DNA of 64,000 nucleotides, from assembly GCA_038239345.1 (NCBI GenBank), contig JBBSEX010000001.1, positions 372,001 through 436,000 of the forward strand, written 5' to 3'. Made by a program: the position numbers and the translations under genes. Of this stretch, positions 32,697 through 42,395 are shown piece by piece. The DNA is from JBBSEX01 sp038239345. Its GTDB lineage: Bacteria; Acidobacteriota; Terriglobia; Bryobacterales; Bryobacteraceae. The notes beneath the pieces are model-generated. The model saw nothing but the letters and a program-made list of their open reading frames with translations, made no database searches and had not been told where the DNA came from. Every line of letters begins with the position of its first letter. Within the stretch, counting starts at the first letter, position 1.

Positions 32697-32714
32697 GCTC
32701 GTTTGTAAATTCCC

Positions 32715-33311
32715 GTGGGCGACGTTCAGTATCTGGTTGTGGGCCTGGGTAATCCAGGCGAGGAATACGCGAACTCGCCCCATAATCTCGGCTTTCTTGT
32801 CGTAGATCGGCTGGCCGAACGCAATTCCATCCGGATATCCCGGAAGGAGAATATGGCTCTGGTAGGTTTGGGTTCGTTTGGTAATATACCGCTGGCGCTG
32901 GCTCAGCCCCAAACCTTTATGAATTTGAGCGGCCCCAGTGTGAAGGGGTTGCTGGAACGATATGGGCTGGGGATAGACCGTTTAATCGTCGTTCACGACG
33001 AACTCGATCTTCCCTGGCAGTCGCTGCGCGTTAAACCCGACGGCTCGCCCGCCGGACACAATGGCATGAAAAGCATTGTCGCCAGCCTCGGTACCACCCA
33101 GTTTGTCCGGGTTCGCCTGGGCATCCATCCTGGTCATCCGATCCAGGGTGCGCAGTTCGTGCTCGCGCCGTTTAAGCGGGCACTACGGGAAGAATTGGAA
33201 TCGATCGTCGGCTTCTCCGCCGCTGCGGTCGAATCCATAATCGCTGAAGGCGTCGAAAAGTCCATGACGAAATTTAATCGTCGCGCCCCAAGCTTAAAAG
33301 AGGAAGAATGA
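32715..33311 (+). CDS. pth: Peptidyl-tRNA hydrolase
   Basis: Releases tRNA from stalled peptidyl-tRNA. The 198-residue protein has LVVGLGNPGEEYANSPHNLG with N13 and H23, PQTFMNLSGPSV, and IVVHDELDLP with the catalytic aspartate, then GHNGMKSI. The start is GTG. Its stop overlaps the rpsF ATG by four bases (ATGA). Confidence 0.94.
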   Translation: MGDVQYLVVGLGNPGEEYANSPHNLGFLVVDRLAERNSIRISRKENMALVGLGSFGNIPLALAQPQTFMNLSGPSVKGLLERYGLGIDRLIVVHDELDLPWQSLRVKPDGSPAGHNGMKSIVASLGTTQFVRVRLGIHPGHPIQGAQFVLAPFKRALREELESIVGFSAAAVESIIAEGVEKSMTKFNRRAPSLKEEE

Positions 33312-33754
33312 GGATTTACGAAGAGTTGTTTATCGTTCGGCCCGATGCGACCGACGAAGAGATCGATCCACTGGTAGATCAGCTAAAGCAGGTCATCAGC
33401 TTAAATGGCGGCACCACCGATAAGGTAGATAAATGGGGTGTTCGCCGTCTCGCCTACCGCGTTGAAAAACGCAACGAAGGCTACTACATCCTGGTCCAGT
33501 TTACTTCCGGCCCCGATACCGTCAAGGAAGTGGAACGCCGTCTTCGCGTCTCCGACATGGTGATGAAACACATCACCGTTCGCATCGACGAGAAAATGAA
33601 GAAGATCGAAAAGCGGAAAAAAGCTCGTGAAAAGCGCGCCCACCGCAAGCCCGCTCCGGCTGCCGCTCCAGCGCAACCGACGGCGGAACAGATCATGGCG
33701 AACTCGGTTGTATCGAACGCGGTTCCCGGCGAACCCGTCCGGGAGAAGGAGTAA
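33308..33754 (+). CDS. rpsF: 30S ribosomal protein bS6
   Basis: 148-residue small-subunit protein. The ferredoxin-like fold spans about 1-100: YEELFIVRPDATDEEI, KWGVRRLAYRVEKRNEGYY, ERRLRVSDMVMKH. A basic, alanine/proline-rich tail (KKIEKRKKAREKRAH, APAAAPAQPTAEQ) extends it past the usual 95-135 residues. It starts the rpsF-rpsR-rplI block, with rpsR four bases after. Confidence 0.94.
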   Translation: MRIYEELFIVRPDATDEEIDPLVDQLKQVISLNGGTTDKVDKWGVRRLAYRVEKRNEGYYILVQFTSGPDTVKEVERRLRVSDMVMKHITVRIDEKMKKIEKRKKAREKRAHRKPAPAAAPAQPTAEQIMANSVVSNAVPGEPVREKE

Positions 33755-33757
33755 TAG

Positions 33758-34057
33758 ATGGCCGAAGCAAGAGGCGGAAGACCGATCAGCGCATCCCAGC
33801 GCCCCACCGGCGGCGACAAAACGATCGGCACGAAGAAGCAATATTTCCGGCGTAAAAAACTCTGCCGGTTTTGCGTCGAAAAAATCGACGATATCAATTA
33901 TAAGGATGTGAGAATGCTCTCCTCCTTCATCTCCGAGCGCGGCAAGATCACGCCCCGCCGGATCTCCGGCGTGTGCGCTCCGCACCAACGCCGTTTGAGC
34001 GAGGCGATCAAGCAGGCGCGCAACATCGCGCTGATTGCTTTCGCATCGCAGATTTAA
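33758..34057 (+). CDS. rpsR: 30S ribosomal protein bS18
   Basis: 99 residues with the family core FRRKKLCRFCVEK, DINYKDVRMLSSFI and GKITPRRISGVCAPHQRRL. CRFC plus the later C and H could form a zinc site (the C+ type of S18). About 25 residues at the N-terminus are disordered and glycine-rich. It follows rpsF closely and ends 10 bases before rplI. Confidence 0.95.
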   Translation: MAEARGGRPISASQRPTGGDKTIGTKKQYFRRKKLCRFCVEKIDDINYKDVRMLSSFISERGKITPRRISGVCAPHQRRLSEAIKQARNIALIAFASQI

Positions 34058-34067
34058 AGGAAACGCC

Positions 34068-34514
34068 ATGGAAGTCATTCTCAGAGAAGACATCGAAAAA
34101 TTAGGCCAGCGCGGCGAGACTGTTACTGTCGCCAATGGCTATGCCCGTAATTTCCTGCTGCCGAAGCGCTTGGCTGTCGCGGCTACGGACTCTAACAAGA
34201 AGATCGTCGAGCAGGAACGGCAGGGGCATCTGCGCCGTGAAGCCAAGGAGCAAGGCGAGGCGGCCGACTTGGCTAAGATGTTGGCCAACGTCTCCATCAA
34301 CATCTCGCAGAAGGCCGGCGAGAACGATCATCTGTTCGGATCGGTCACTGTAAAGGATCTGGCGGAGGCTCTGGAAAAGCAGGGCTTCACCATAGAACGC
34401 CGCAAGATTCAATTGGAAGAGCCCATCAAGGCGCTGGGCGATTACAAGGTTTCCGTTCGCCTCCACCGTGAAGTTACGGTGGAAATTCCCGTCCACGTTA
34501 CCCGCGACGAGTAG
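34068..34514 (+). CDS. rplI: 50S ribosomal protein bL9
   Basis: 148 residues with the N-terminal signature MEVILREDIEKLGQRGETV and NGYARNFLLPKRLA, a long central helix, and a C-terminal domain from FGSVTVKDLAEALEKQG. The start at 34068 is chosen over a longer frame since AAAGGAA precedes it and it gives the family N-terminus. Last gene of the ribosomal run. Confidence 0.95.
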   Translation: MEVILREDIEKLGQRGETVTVANGYARNFLLPKRLAVAATDSNKKIVEQERQGHLRREAKEQGEAADLAKMLANVSINISQKAGENDHLFGSVTVKDLAEALEKQGFTIERRKIQLEEPIKALGDYKVSVRLHREVTVEIPVHVTRDE

Positions 34515-34528
34515 TTACCAAATCTAAG

Positions 34529-34560
34529 TCCGGCGTTTCCTCAAAGCGCCGGATTTCCCC
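34529..34560 (+). terminator. Candidate terminator after rplI
   Basis: Perfect stem TCCGGCG (34529-34535) and CGCCGGA (34547-34553), 11-base loop, followed by TTTCCCC. It lies 15 bases after the rplI stop and plausibly ends the run that began at rpsU. The T-tract is short. Confidence 0.6.
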
Positions 34561-34615
34561 TCCCTTCCTTCTCAAAATTACTCACACTTCCTGGTCCCCG
34601 GGCGATGAGTATTTC

Positions 34616-35002
34616 GTGATAGAAATTAGACCAACGCGTTATCTATGGATTTTGCTGTCGACCCTGGCTATCATCGCCACCTTCGGCGGTACCCGAGCCT
34701 ACCTCGCCTCCGCTGTGCCGGAACCAATTGGATTGAAAGTCACTGACCGCGACGGCAAGCACGTCTTGCGCATCAGTTGGAATGCTAAGCTCGCCTCGGC
34801 GGCGGATCAGGGGGCTATTCAGATCTTCGACGGCCCATCCTCAGGCATAATCCGCTTAAGCAAGCAACAGTTACGACAGGCTGCGTTTCTCTATCCGCGA
34901 ACAAGCGACGATGTTGAGATATGCTTGGCCGTCTTTAAAACCGATGGTACGGCGTCAAAGGATATCGTCCGCTACCTTGTCCCGCCGGGGCTCGAGGAAT
35001 GA
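34616..35002 (+). CDS. Single-pass membrane-anchored protein, function unknown
   Basis: A 128-residue product beginning with GTG. One N-terminal helix (YLWILLSTLAIIATFGG) anchors a probably periplasmic domain (about 40-128) with short beta-strands such as GLKVTDRDGKHVLRISWN, a pattern reminiscent of a fibronectin-type strand arrangement. No family recognised. Its stop is 17 bases from the stop of the SDR gene on the other strand. Confidence 0.58.
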   Translation: MIEIRPTRYLWILLSTLAIIATFGGTRAYLASAVPEPIGLKVTDRDGKHVLRISWNAKLASAADQGAIQIFDGPSSGIIRLSKQQLRQAAFLYPRTSDDVEICLAVFKTDGTASKDIVRYLVPPGLEE

Positions 35003-35019
35003 TCAAGTCAACCTTGGTT

Positions 35020-35823
35020 TTACTTGCCCACTAAATCGCTAAACGCGGTGGCCGAACGCACCAGGGATTGGCCGCCGTCGCAGATGTAAACGGCGCCGGT
35101 GATAAATGACGCGGCTTCCGAGCAGAGGAACAAGGCCAAGTCCGCCAGCTCATCTTTGGTTCCATAGCGGCGCATCGGGATGCCATTTGTGATCTTCGCC
35201 CGCATCTCCTCCGTGGGCGCCAGGCGTCGTATTCCTTCGGTTTCCTCGGTCGGCCCGGGTGAAATGCAATTGGCGCGAACAGCCGGACCCCACTCGACGG
35301 CGATCGTCTTCATCAGGATCTCGACACCCGCTTTACCCGCGCAGACATGCGATTGAAACGCGATTGGAAGAAATGCGTGCGTCGCCGAGATGCTAATCAC
35401 CGCCGCGCCAGGTTTACGTAGCGAATCGTAAGCCGCCCGACATGTATTGAACGTACCCAACAAGTCGATGTCGATTACGGACTTGAATGCATTGGCCGAC
35501 ATGCCCGCAACCGCCGCGGGGAAGTTCCCGGCGGCGCCGCAGACCACGATATCGATCAGTCCGAAGGTCTCCTTCGTCTTGTCCACCGCGGCCTGCATCG
35601 CGGCAAAGTCACGGACATCGGCGGCAAAGGTAGCGGCTATTCCACCAGCCGTTTGAATCAACGCCGCTGCCACGTCCAGCTTGTCCTGCTTGCGTCCGAT
35701 CAGCATCACTTTCGCTCCGTGTTCGGCGAACCGCTCCGCCATACGCTGCGTGATACCGCTACCGCCGCCAGTCAAAAGAGCGACCTTGTCTTTCAGGAGA
35801 TTGTCACGGAAGATGGAGGACAT
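35020..35823 (-). CDS. SDR family oxidoreductase, 2,4-dienoyl-CoA reductase-like
   Basis: Rossmann oxidoreductase of 267 residues: cofactor loop LTGGGSGITQRMAERFAEHG, CGAAGNFPA (the NNAG-like motif), and the terminal CDGGQSL. It lacks the normal YxxxK: the lysine is in SHVCAGKAGVEIL, where a valine holds the tyrosine position and a histidine sits one residue before it. This fits the peroxisomal 2,4-dienoyl-CoA reductase (DECR2) type, so it may act in unsaturated fatty-acid oxidation. It overlaps the GT4 gene by 31 bases. Confidence 0.78.
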   Translation of the reverse strand: MSSIFRDNLLKDKVALLTGGGSGITQRMAERFAEHGAKVMLIGRKQDKLDVAAALIQTAGGIAATFAADVRDFAAMQAAVDKTKETFGLIDIVVCGAAGNFPAAVAGMSANAFKSVIDIDLLGTFNTCRAAYDSLRKPGAAVISISATHAFLPIAFQSHVCAGKAGVEILMKTIAVEWGPAVRANCISPGPTEETEGIRRLAPTEEMRAKITNGIPMRRYGTKDELADLALFLCSEAASFITGAVYICDGGQSLVRSATAFSDLVGK

Positions 35824-37013
35824 TGACGACTAGAATACAGGGTAGACGGCAAGGCCTGCTCATAAGCCTCGTACACGGAATCGAAGACGCCATCCCACGA
35901 TAATGACCGGGCGTGTTCGCGGGCGGCAACCCGCATCTTCGCTAGCAATCCGCCGTCATCGCATATCTCGCGGATCGCCCGGATGAAGCCAAGATCGTCA
36001 GCGGCAACGAATCCCGAGAGCCCGCTTTGAATCAAATATTTCGGACCGCCCGACGCAGTCACGACAGCGGGAACCCCCGAGGCTAACGCTTCAATCACGA
36101 CGTTGCCGTAGGTGTCCGTATGCGAGGGGAACGCGAAAACATCCATGTTCGCGTAGGCCCGCGCTAGCGCCTCACCCTTCAAGACGCCGGTAAATTCGGC
36201 GTTCTTCAAATTCGCCGCCAACCATTGCCGTTCGCTGCCATCGCCTATAATCAGAAATCGAAAATTCGCATGGCCCGACTCGATCAGGGCGCGCTCAATC
36301 TCCACAAGAAAACGCACGTTCTTTTCCGGTGTCACGCGGCCGACATATCCGATCACGAAATCCCCATCGGCGCGATCCCGCTTGTCCGGCGAAAACATCG
36401 ACGTGTCCGAACCACGCTGCATCAGGAAGGCAGGCTGACCTGTGCGCTGTTGCAGCAGCTCCACCAGTTCCTGATTCGGCGCCAGCACTACACGCGCCAG
36501 CTTGTAATACTGCGTGCATAGCGCGAGTGTGCTTTGCTCGGTGGCCAGAGTTAGCGAATCCAGAGGGCCATTGGGCAGGAATCGAAACAGTTTGTGCAGC
36601 CGCCGCGCGGCGAATTCATGCAGGTTCGTGTGCCATGACGCCACCAGCGGGATCTTCAACTCATGCGCCAGATACGCCGCTAAAATTCCATTGTCGCTTG
36701 GTCCCGTAATATGCAGGATGTCGGCGCGAAAATCACGCAGAATTCCGGCTACGTATTTTCGATAGCGAAAGAATAGCGGATCGAAGTTCATGTCGCATTC
36801 CACGGGGAACGCCGCGCGCCCGCGCTGCAATTCGAGTGTGGTGACGCTGCCTTCGGTTGCGATTTCCGTTCGCGGACCGGCGTGGACGCTTAAGAAAGGA
36901 TACTGCCGGCGGCGCGCGAACGCGTCAAACTGACGGCTGGTCAGAGCGACGCCATTCACCTCATGAAACGAGTCGGTGAAGAACGCCACGCGCGGGCGAA
37001 ATGTCACAAGCAC
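35793..37013 (-). CDS. GT4 family glycosyltransferase
   Basis: 406 residues, GT-B fold. The N-terminal half has VAFFTDSFHEVNGVALTSRQ and HITGPSDNG, the C-terminal half FVIGYVGRVTPEKNVRFLVE and FPSHTDTYGNVVIEALASG, the E-x7-E region of GT4 enzymes. The opening resembles plant/bacterial lipid alpha-mannosyl- and sulfoquinovosyltransferase-like proteins, but the acceptor is unknown. GTG start at 37013 overlaps the PHP gene by ten bases. Confidence 0.85.
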   Translation of the reverse strand: MLVTFRPRVAFFTDSFHEVNGVALTSRQFDAFARRRQYPFLSVHAGPRTEIATEGSVTTLELQRGRAAFPVECDMNFDPLFFRYRKYVAGILRDFRADILHITGPSDNGILAAYLAHELKIPLVASWHTNLHEFAARRLHKLFRFLPNGPLDSLTLATEQSTLALCTQYYKLARVVLAPNQELVELLQQRTGQPAFLMQRGSDTSMFSPDKRDRADGDFVIGYVGRVTPEKNVRFLVEIERALIESGHANFRFLIIGDGSERQWLAANLKNAEFTGVLKGEALARAYANMDVFAFPSHTDTYGNVVIEALASGVPAVVTASGGPKYLIQSGLSGFVAADDLGFIRAIREICDDGGLLAKMRVAAREHARSLSWDGVFDSVYEAYEQALPSTLYSSRQCPPSSVTIS

Positions 37014-38143
37014 GCCTCTTGCTTAGCGGCCAGGGCGAAGCGCAGGGCGGAACGGAAGCTGGGGTTTTCCACCAGACGCATGGTCATGACGAAATGTCTG
37101 ACCACCGACGGACCGCCGTCACCCCAGATTTCGGAGATCGGCTTTATGGCGTCTTGCTGATCGCGAAAGAAAACGCGATCGGCCCAGGTATGTCCGCCTT
37201 CGGGGTGTTCGGGATATTCTTTCACTACGTCCCACATAGTCTGAACAATGCGCATCTTCAGAGGCTCGCGATACTGCGACATGAAAAGAATCTCGCTCTT
37301 CTTATCATTGCGGATTTCGTCGACGAATTCTGGCCAGCTCACCGCGTTCGTAAGGTTGAGAATGGCATTCGGTTCGTATCCGTGACGATCGCCGCCGGAA
37401 ATTACCGGCAGGCTGGCATCGCGGCCCAGCCAGGTCACCTGCGAATTTTCCTCCCACGAACGAAGCCCATTCAGCTCTAACGCATGCATTTGATGGCCGT
37501 GCCGTTCCAGCAACCGGCCGAGTGTCTGCGCATGTTTAGATGCGCCGATTCCTTTTTCGTCCCACATCGGATGATTCAGGATTAGAAGCGTTTCCGGAAA
37601 GTTGTTGAGCATGGCAAGCAAACCGCCCAAATCTTCCGGCTCAGGGTTCGCGGTGAATGCGGCCAACTCTTTCATGATGTCGCCGGCATCGCGTGGAGGC
37701 AGATTGTGAACGCCCATATGGAAAAACGTGGAGCCAAAAGGGATGGTCCACTCTACCGATATCGGCTGCGGCTTGTCCTTGGCAAACATTCCGAGCATCA
37801 CGCCAGCCTGAATGTTGTCGTGATCGCTCAGCGATACCAGCGCTTCCAATCCGAGTTCGCGTTCAATCTGGCCGATTTCCAAACGTAACGCCTCGCGCGG
37901 AGTAAGAGGAGGACGCCAAAAGGCACGGGCAAAATCGAGCGGGTGACCCATATTATCGTGATACTTTTGTTGCTGCCGGATAATTGCTTTCCCCAAATAC
38001 GGAATCTTTCCCGTGTAACGCGGGATCATGTCCAGACTTTCTTCTGATTGGCTGGTGTGGCTATGTAGGGAAACCGCCGTGCGGAATTGCTTCAGCACCG
38101 AACGGTCTTTCCAGATCAAATGGGTGTTCGAGCCGGATCTCAT
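37004..38143 (-). CDS. PHP-domain metal-dependent phosphoesterase family protein
   Basis: 379 residues. Metal-binding motifs of the PHP fold are visible: SLHSHTSQSEESLD at the start, SLSDHDNIQAG, ILNHPMWDE, and SGGDRHG. PHP proteins hydrolyse phosphate esters, but the substrate is unknown. An AGGAGG lies immediately before the ATG, so the spacing is tighter than usual. It leads a PHP-GT4-SDR run; a role in glycan or lipid metabolism is possible from context only. Confidence 0.78.
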   Translation of the reverse strand: MRSGSNTHLIWKDRSVLKQFRTAVSLHSHTSQSEESLDMIPRYTGKIPYLGKAIIRQQQKYHDNMGHPLDFARAFWRPPLTPREALRLEIGQIERELGLEALVSLSDHDNIQAGVMLGMFAKDKPQPISVEWTIPFGSTFFHMGVHNLPPRDAGDIMKELAAFTANPEPEDLGGLLAMLNNFPETLLILNHPMWDEKGIGASKHAQTLGRLLERHGHQMHALELNGLRSWEENSQVTWLGRDASLPVISGGDRHGYEPNAILNLTNAVSWPEFVDEIRNDKKSEILFMSQYREPLKMRIVQTMWDVVKEYPEHPEGGHTWADRVFFRDQQDAIKPISEIWGDGGPSVVRHFVMTMRLVENPSFRSALRFALAAKQEACL

Positions 38144-38254
38144 GCCTCCTAGCGTGCGTCGTTTGTGTTTAGACGAGATGGGGGTTCAATGAATTTCACA
38201 TGAAACAAAGAGCCCCGGAATTGTTTGTTCCCATCGGTGGCAGCGAATCCGGGA

Positions 38255-39832
38255 TTAATTCGCCGGTTTTGGGAGAGGATCGGGTTTCGGAACCCTCGGT
38301 AGCATTTCCGGCCGGACCGCCGTGTTATACACAAACGCCGCCATGATCGCCGACGCTTGCATCACATCGCCTTTTTGCACCCGATCGTAAAGATCCATGT
38401 TGGAGTGATGGGTGCGCGTCTGATACTCCATCGGATCCTGCAGGAAGCCGAAGCCCGGCAAGCCGATATAGGTGAATGCGGTGTGGTCCGTACCGCCCGG
38501 CGCGCGCGTTGCCGGTGAGGACCTGCCCAGTACGGCCGTGGCACCTAGATCGTGAAACGGTTCCAGCCACGCTTCGAAAATAGGCGCCACCATCTCATCG
38601 CCGCCGACGCTAATGCCGCGGAATTTACCGGTTCCCGTATCATCGTTGTAATAAGCGTCCAGCTTGTTGTATTCGGCGCCAATCTGCATCGTTTTGCGAT
38701 CGGCGAAATGTTCCTTCACATAGGCCAGCGAGCCGAGTAACCCCTCTTCTTCGCCGCCCCAGAACGCTACCCGGACGGTTCGCGGCATAGGCACCTTCAG
38801 GGTTGTAAGGATGCGCACGGCTTCCAGAGCAATCGCGGTTCCGGTCGCGTTATCGGTAGCGCCAGTGCCCCCGTGCCACGAATCCAGATGCCCGCCAAGC
38901 ATCACGATCTCGTCCTTCTTGGTCGAGCCCGGGATCTCGCCGATGACGTTGAAGCCGTCCTGATCGTCGGTGAGAAACTCCGCTTGAATGTCGAATTTCA
39001 GCTTTACCGGAATCTTCTTTTCGAGCAAACGCACGATGCGGTTGTAGTGCTCGGGAGTCAGCGCGACCATCGGCGGTGGAATCGGGTCCTTCGGATCGCG
39101 AGATCCACCGGCGGCGGCGAAGACAGTTCCGCCATCGCCGCTGCCGCCGTATTGCAATACCACCAGCGCCCCTTCGTCCTTCAAGAATTGGTTCATCTTA
39201 TTGCGGAAACGCACAACCGCTTCCCGATCGATTGGCGGCGTGGCCGGGCCGCGCGGCGACGGTCCCCCGAATGGATTTGGACGCGCCGGATCATAGCTAC
39301 TAGCCCTTGACAGAAGCTCTTCGTTGGTCAATCGCCGGGCCATCGGCTCAGCGATCATTTCAATCTGCTTGGGCTCCATCGTCAACACAACCTTGTCCCG
39401 CAGCTTGCCTTTGAACTTCTCGAAATCGGCTTCGGTCTTGATCACGGCCAGGATCGGTTCACCGGTGACAACGCCCTTGGTTCCAGGAGTCCAGGCGAGC
39501 GGGACGCCGATCAGCGGCTGATATTGCGGCTCAATCAAATGGGCCGAGAAATTTGTCAGCTTCCAGCTCTGCCCAAAAGGTCCCCACTTCTCCAGGTGGA
39601 CGTTCGTCATTCCGTAGGATTTCATTCGTTCCATCAGCCACTGGGCCGCGGCGCGATGGCCTGGCGAGTTATTCAGGCGCGGTCCATAGACCTCGCTCAG
39701 GTAAAACAAATGGTCCATCACCTGCGAGTTTTCAAACGCCTCGGCCTTGATGCGATGGATCATCGACAGGTCCACCTTCTCCTGCGCGGAAAGCGGCGCC
39801 AAGGCCAGCAGCAATAGAGAAATGGTTTTCAT
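38255..39832 (-). CDS. Secreted M28 family zinc peptidase
   Basis: 525 residues with a signal peptide (MKTISLLLLALAPLSAQ). A protease-associated-like domain occupies the middle (about 115-245). M28 zinc ligands are seen: H315 and D317 in GGHLDSWH, D327 in GATDNATG, and E361-E362 in WGGEEEGLLGS, followed by the distal HTAF motif. The start at 39832 follows a GAGAGGACAGG box. It acts outside the cytoplasm as an amino- or carboxypeptidase. It lies 19 bases after the upstream metalloprotease, suggesting a small peptide-digestion operon. Confidence 0.9.
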   Translation of the reverse strand: MKTISLLLLALAPLSAQEKVDLSMIHRIKAEAFENSQVMDHLFYLSEVYGPRLNNSPGHRAAAQWLMERMKSYGMTNVHLEKWGPFGQSWKLTNFSAHLIEPQYQPLIGVPLAWTPGTKGVVTGEPILAVIKTEADFEKFKGKLRDKVVLTMEPKQIEMIAEPMARRLTNEELLSRASSYDPARPNPFGGPSPRGPATPPIDREAVVRFRNKMNQFLKDEGALVVLQYGGSGDGGTVFAAAGGSRDPKDPIPPPMVALTPEHYNRIVRLLEKKIPVKLKFDIQAEFLTDDQDGFNVIGEIPGSTKKDEIVMLGGHLDSWHGGTGATDNATGTAIALEAVRILTTLKVPMPRTVRVAFWGGEEEGLLGSLAYVKEHFADRKTMQIGAEYNKLDAYYNDDTGTGKFRGISVGGDEMVAPIFEAWLEPFHDLGATAVLGRSSPATRAPGGTDHTAFTYIGLPGFGFLQDPMEYQTRTHHSNMDLYDRVQKGDVMQASAIMAAFVYNTAVRPEMLPRVPKPDPLPKPAN

Positions 39833-39851
39833 TGGGTACCTGTCCTCTCGC

Positions 39852-42395
39852 TTAGTAGATTCCATAATCGGGCCAGCAGGTGTCCTCGCTAATCGCCCGA
39901 AAAATTCCAATAACCGGAGCCGGCGGCGGAGGAACGACAAATTTCGGGTCCAGCACCTTGGCGATCTGGTCGCGCAGATCTTCCAGATGGAGCCGCGTTT
40001 CCCGGTCCGTGGTCTTCGGCAGGGCGCGCGAGAGTTCCCCGCTCAGCGTTTTTAATTCGCCCCGAAGCAATGGCCGCGTATCGTCTTGCACCGCTCCGCG
40101 TCCGTTTAACTTATCGGCGACGAGTTCCATATAACCACGTTGTAAATTACGGCGGTAAGCATCCACCTTCGGGCTGGCCGCTTCCAATTCCTTAAACACA
40201 CCCTTGCGAACATCGGTGAGAAAATCGTCGGCGCGATATACTTTCATCCCATCCAGCGCCTCCCCTTCTGAGAGACGCGCGATGCGCCGGTTGTCGAGCA
40301 GAGTGGACAAGACACGCATCTGCGTTGACTTGATGCGATCCAGCGCGCCCGTTGGTTCAATGCGCCGCAAGATTTCCGGCCTGATGAGTAGGGTGGGCGT
40401 GGCGAACGCGTTTTCGTTCAGGAAGCGTACAGCAGCCACCTGCTTTTCGCGGCCCACCGGCATAAACCGAACGCCATCCTGGCCGGAATGTTTTTCCTGT
40501 GAATCAAGACCGCCAACAATGACGGCGACGTGATTCATCTCCAGCGCCCATTGGCCCAGCACTCTTCCATAAACCGAGTTGAGATCGTCGAATGGCTCGC
40601 CTTGTTTCGCCGTAGCGGCCTTCAGCAGATAACCCATGACTCGATTCAGATTCTTCAGGCCGAGCGCAGTAGACGCAACCGCATCGGCATCGCCCACGGC
40701 TTCTGTATTCTCACCGGGATCGGAACCGAAAGTCCCCGCCGTAGAGAACCGCAGCCACGGAGTCTTATCCTGTTCGCGAGCCCACTCATCGAGCGTCTTC
40801 TTCTCTTCGTCGGAATTCTTCGCCCCGGCGATGGGTGCGTAGCCCCAATGGGTAGCCCACTTATCGTAGGGGCCGATCTTCGGAATCAGATCTTCAACCG
40901 CGATCTTGTCTTCTGGCTGAGCGACATAATTGAAGCGCGAGTAATCCATCAAGGTTGGCGTGTGGCCCATCTTCTTTACCCATTCGGAATCGCGGACTTT
41001 CCCGGCGGGATACAGCGAACTCGCCTTCATGTTGTGCTGGAAGCCCAGTGTATGGCCGACTTCGTGGGCAACAACATACTGCAGCAGTGCTCCCATCAGG
41101 TCGTCGGGCAAGGGCAGCGTTTGGGCTCGCGGGTCGTTCGGCGACGCTTGGGTGAAATACCAATCGCGGCTCAAGTTCATAACGTTGTGATAGAACTGAA
41201 TGTCGGCGTTCAGGATTTCACCTGTACGGGGATCGGAAATGTGCGGACCTGACGCGTTCTCAATCGTCGAGGGCAGCCAACGAATCACCGAGTAACGCAC
41301 ATCCTCGGGGCTCCATTCCGGGTCCTCTTCAGGAGTCGGCGCAAGCTTGGCGATAATTGCATTCTTGAAACCGGCTTCTTCAAAAGCAATCTGCCATTCT
41401 TCGATGCCTTTCATTAGATACGGACGCCACTTCACCGGCGTCGCTGGATCGATGTAGTAAACAATCGGCTTCACGGGCTCTGAAAGCGCGGCATTCGGGT
41501 CTTTCTTTTCCAGACGCCACTTCGCAATATAGGTGCGGCGCGGGGCCCGGTGCTCATCCTGTCCAAAATCCATTTGCGAGGTGCTGAAATAGCCGACGCG
41601 CGAATCGAATAGGCGGGCTTGCATCGGATGGTCGGGGAGTTTCACCATGCTGTAGTGCATCAAGACGGTCGCGCTCCCCGGCTTCATTCCCCCGGCGAAG
41701 AATGGATTTGGTTGGGGCACATTGGGCGTGAAAGTAGGTGGCTCGATCGGAGTTGTAAACGTCTGCGTGGCTTCCACTTCGATGTTCTGCGGGAATGGCG
41801 AGATGCGCTCGATGAAGGAACGAGCCGGATCCATCGCCCGGGCACGAAGGCGGGCACGTGGACTGAACTCGGGGACTTCTGTCGCGAACAGGCGCGTGAC
41901 TTCGATCACCGGAGCATCGTCTTTGCCGAATGCTTCAATATTGAAAGCCATCACGATGGTGTCGTTATTAGAAGCTTGCACGGCACGGGCGATCGGTAAC
42001 GTATGGTCGGCGACAACCTCATAAGACACGCTCCGCAGCAGAACCCGGTTATCATGCCGCTCCCATCGCACCACGTGATTGCCGGCCATCTGGCCGCCGT
42101 AGCCGACACCGATCGTGGTCTTGGCAATCTGCGAGACCCACAGAAACTCCTTGCCCAGTTCGGATTTGGGGATCTCATAGTAATACTTGTTCTTGATCAC
42201 GTGCACAGTGAACAAGCCCGCCTTCGACTTGGCGTCCTTCGTGATCACTTTGTCGTAGGGTTTGGGATCGGGCTCGGGAATACGTGGTGCGGCAAGGTTG
42301 ACGCCCGGAATGGGTTGGGAAGGATCGGCGGGTGGCGTTTGTGCGTTGAGGGACCATAACACTGCCCCAAAGACAAAAAGGCTGATGTGTTTCAT
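39852..42395 (-). CDS. Secreted zinc-dependent metalloprotease (DUF5117/DUF4953-type)
   Basis: 847 residues with a signal peptide (ending WSLNAQ). After an N-terminal all-beta region, a metzincin-like domain has HEVGHTLGFQHN (444-455) with zinc ligands H444, H448 and H454 and catalytic E445. The surrounding sequence, including DIQFYHNVMNLSRDWYF, is typical of the acidobacterial/bacteroidete DUF4953-DUF5117 family. The start at 42395 is preferred over one 66 bases upstream because it gives the signal peptide. It is head of the pair with the M28 peptidase and divergent from tatA. Confidence 0.88.
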   Translation of the reverse strand: MKHISLFVFGAVLWSLNAQTPPADPSQPIPGVNLAAPRIPEPDPKPYDKVITKDAKSKAGLFTVHVIKNKYYYEIPKSELGKEFLWVSQIAKTTIGVGYGGQMAGNHVVRWERHDNRVLLRSVSYEVVADHTLPIARAVQASNNDTIVMAFNIEAFGKDDAPVIEVTRLFATEVPEFSPRARLRARAMDPARSFIERISPFPQNIEVEATQTFTTPIEPPTFTPNVPQPNPFFAGGMKPGSATVLMHYSMVKLPDHPMQARLFDSRVGYFSTSQMDFGQDEHRAPRRTYIAKWRLEKKDPNAALSEPVKPIVYYIDPATPVKWRPYLMKGIEEWQIAFEEAGFKNAIIAKLAPTPEEDPEWSPEDVRYSVIRWLPSTIENASGPHISDPRTGEILNADIQFYHNVMNLSRDWYFTQASPNDPRAQTLPLPDDLMGALLQYVVAHEVGHTLGFQHNMKASSLYPAGKVRDSEWVKKMGHTPTLMDYSRFNYVAQPEDKIAVEDLIPKIGPYDKWATHWGYAPIAGAKNSDEEKKTLDEWAREQDKTPWLRFSTAGTFGSDPGENTEAVGDADAVASTALGLKNLNRVMGYLLKAATAKQGEPFDDLNSVYGRVLGQWALEMNHVAVIVGGLDSQEKHSGQDGVRFMPVGREKQVAAVRFLNENAFATPTLLIRPEILRRIEPTGALDRIKSTQMRVLSTLLDNRRIARLSEGEALDGMKVYRADDFLTDVRKGVFKELEAASPKVDAYRRNLQRGYMELVADKLNGRGAVQDDTRPLLRGELKTLSGELSRALPKTTDRETRLHLEDLRDQIAKVLDPKFVVPPPPAPVIGIFRAISEDTCWPDYGIY

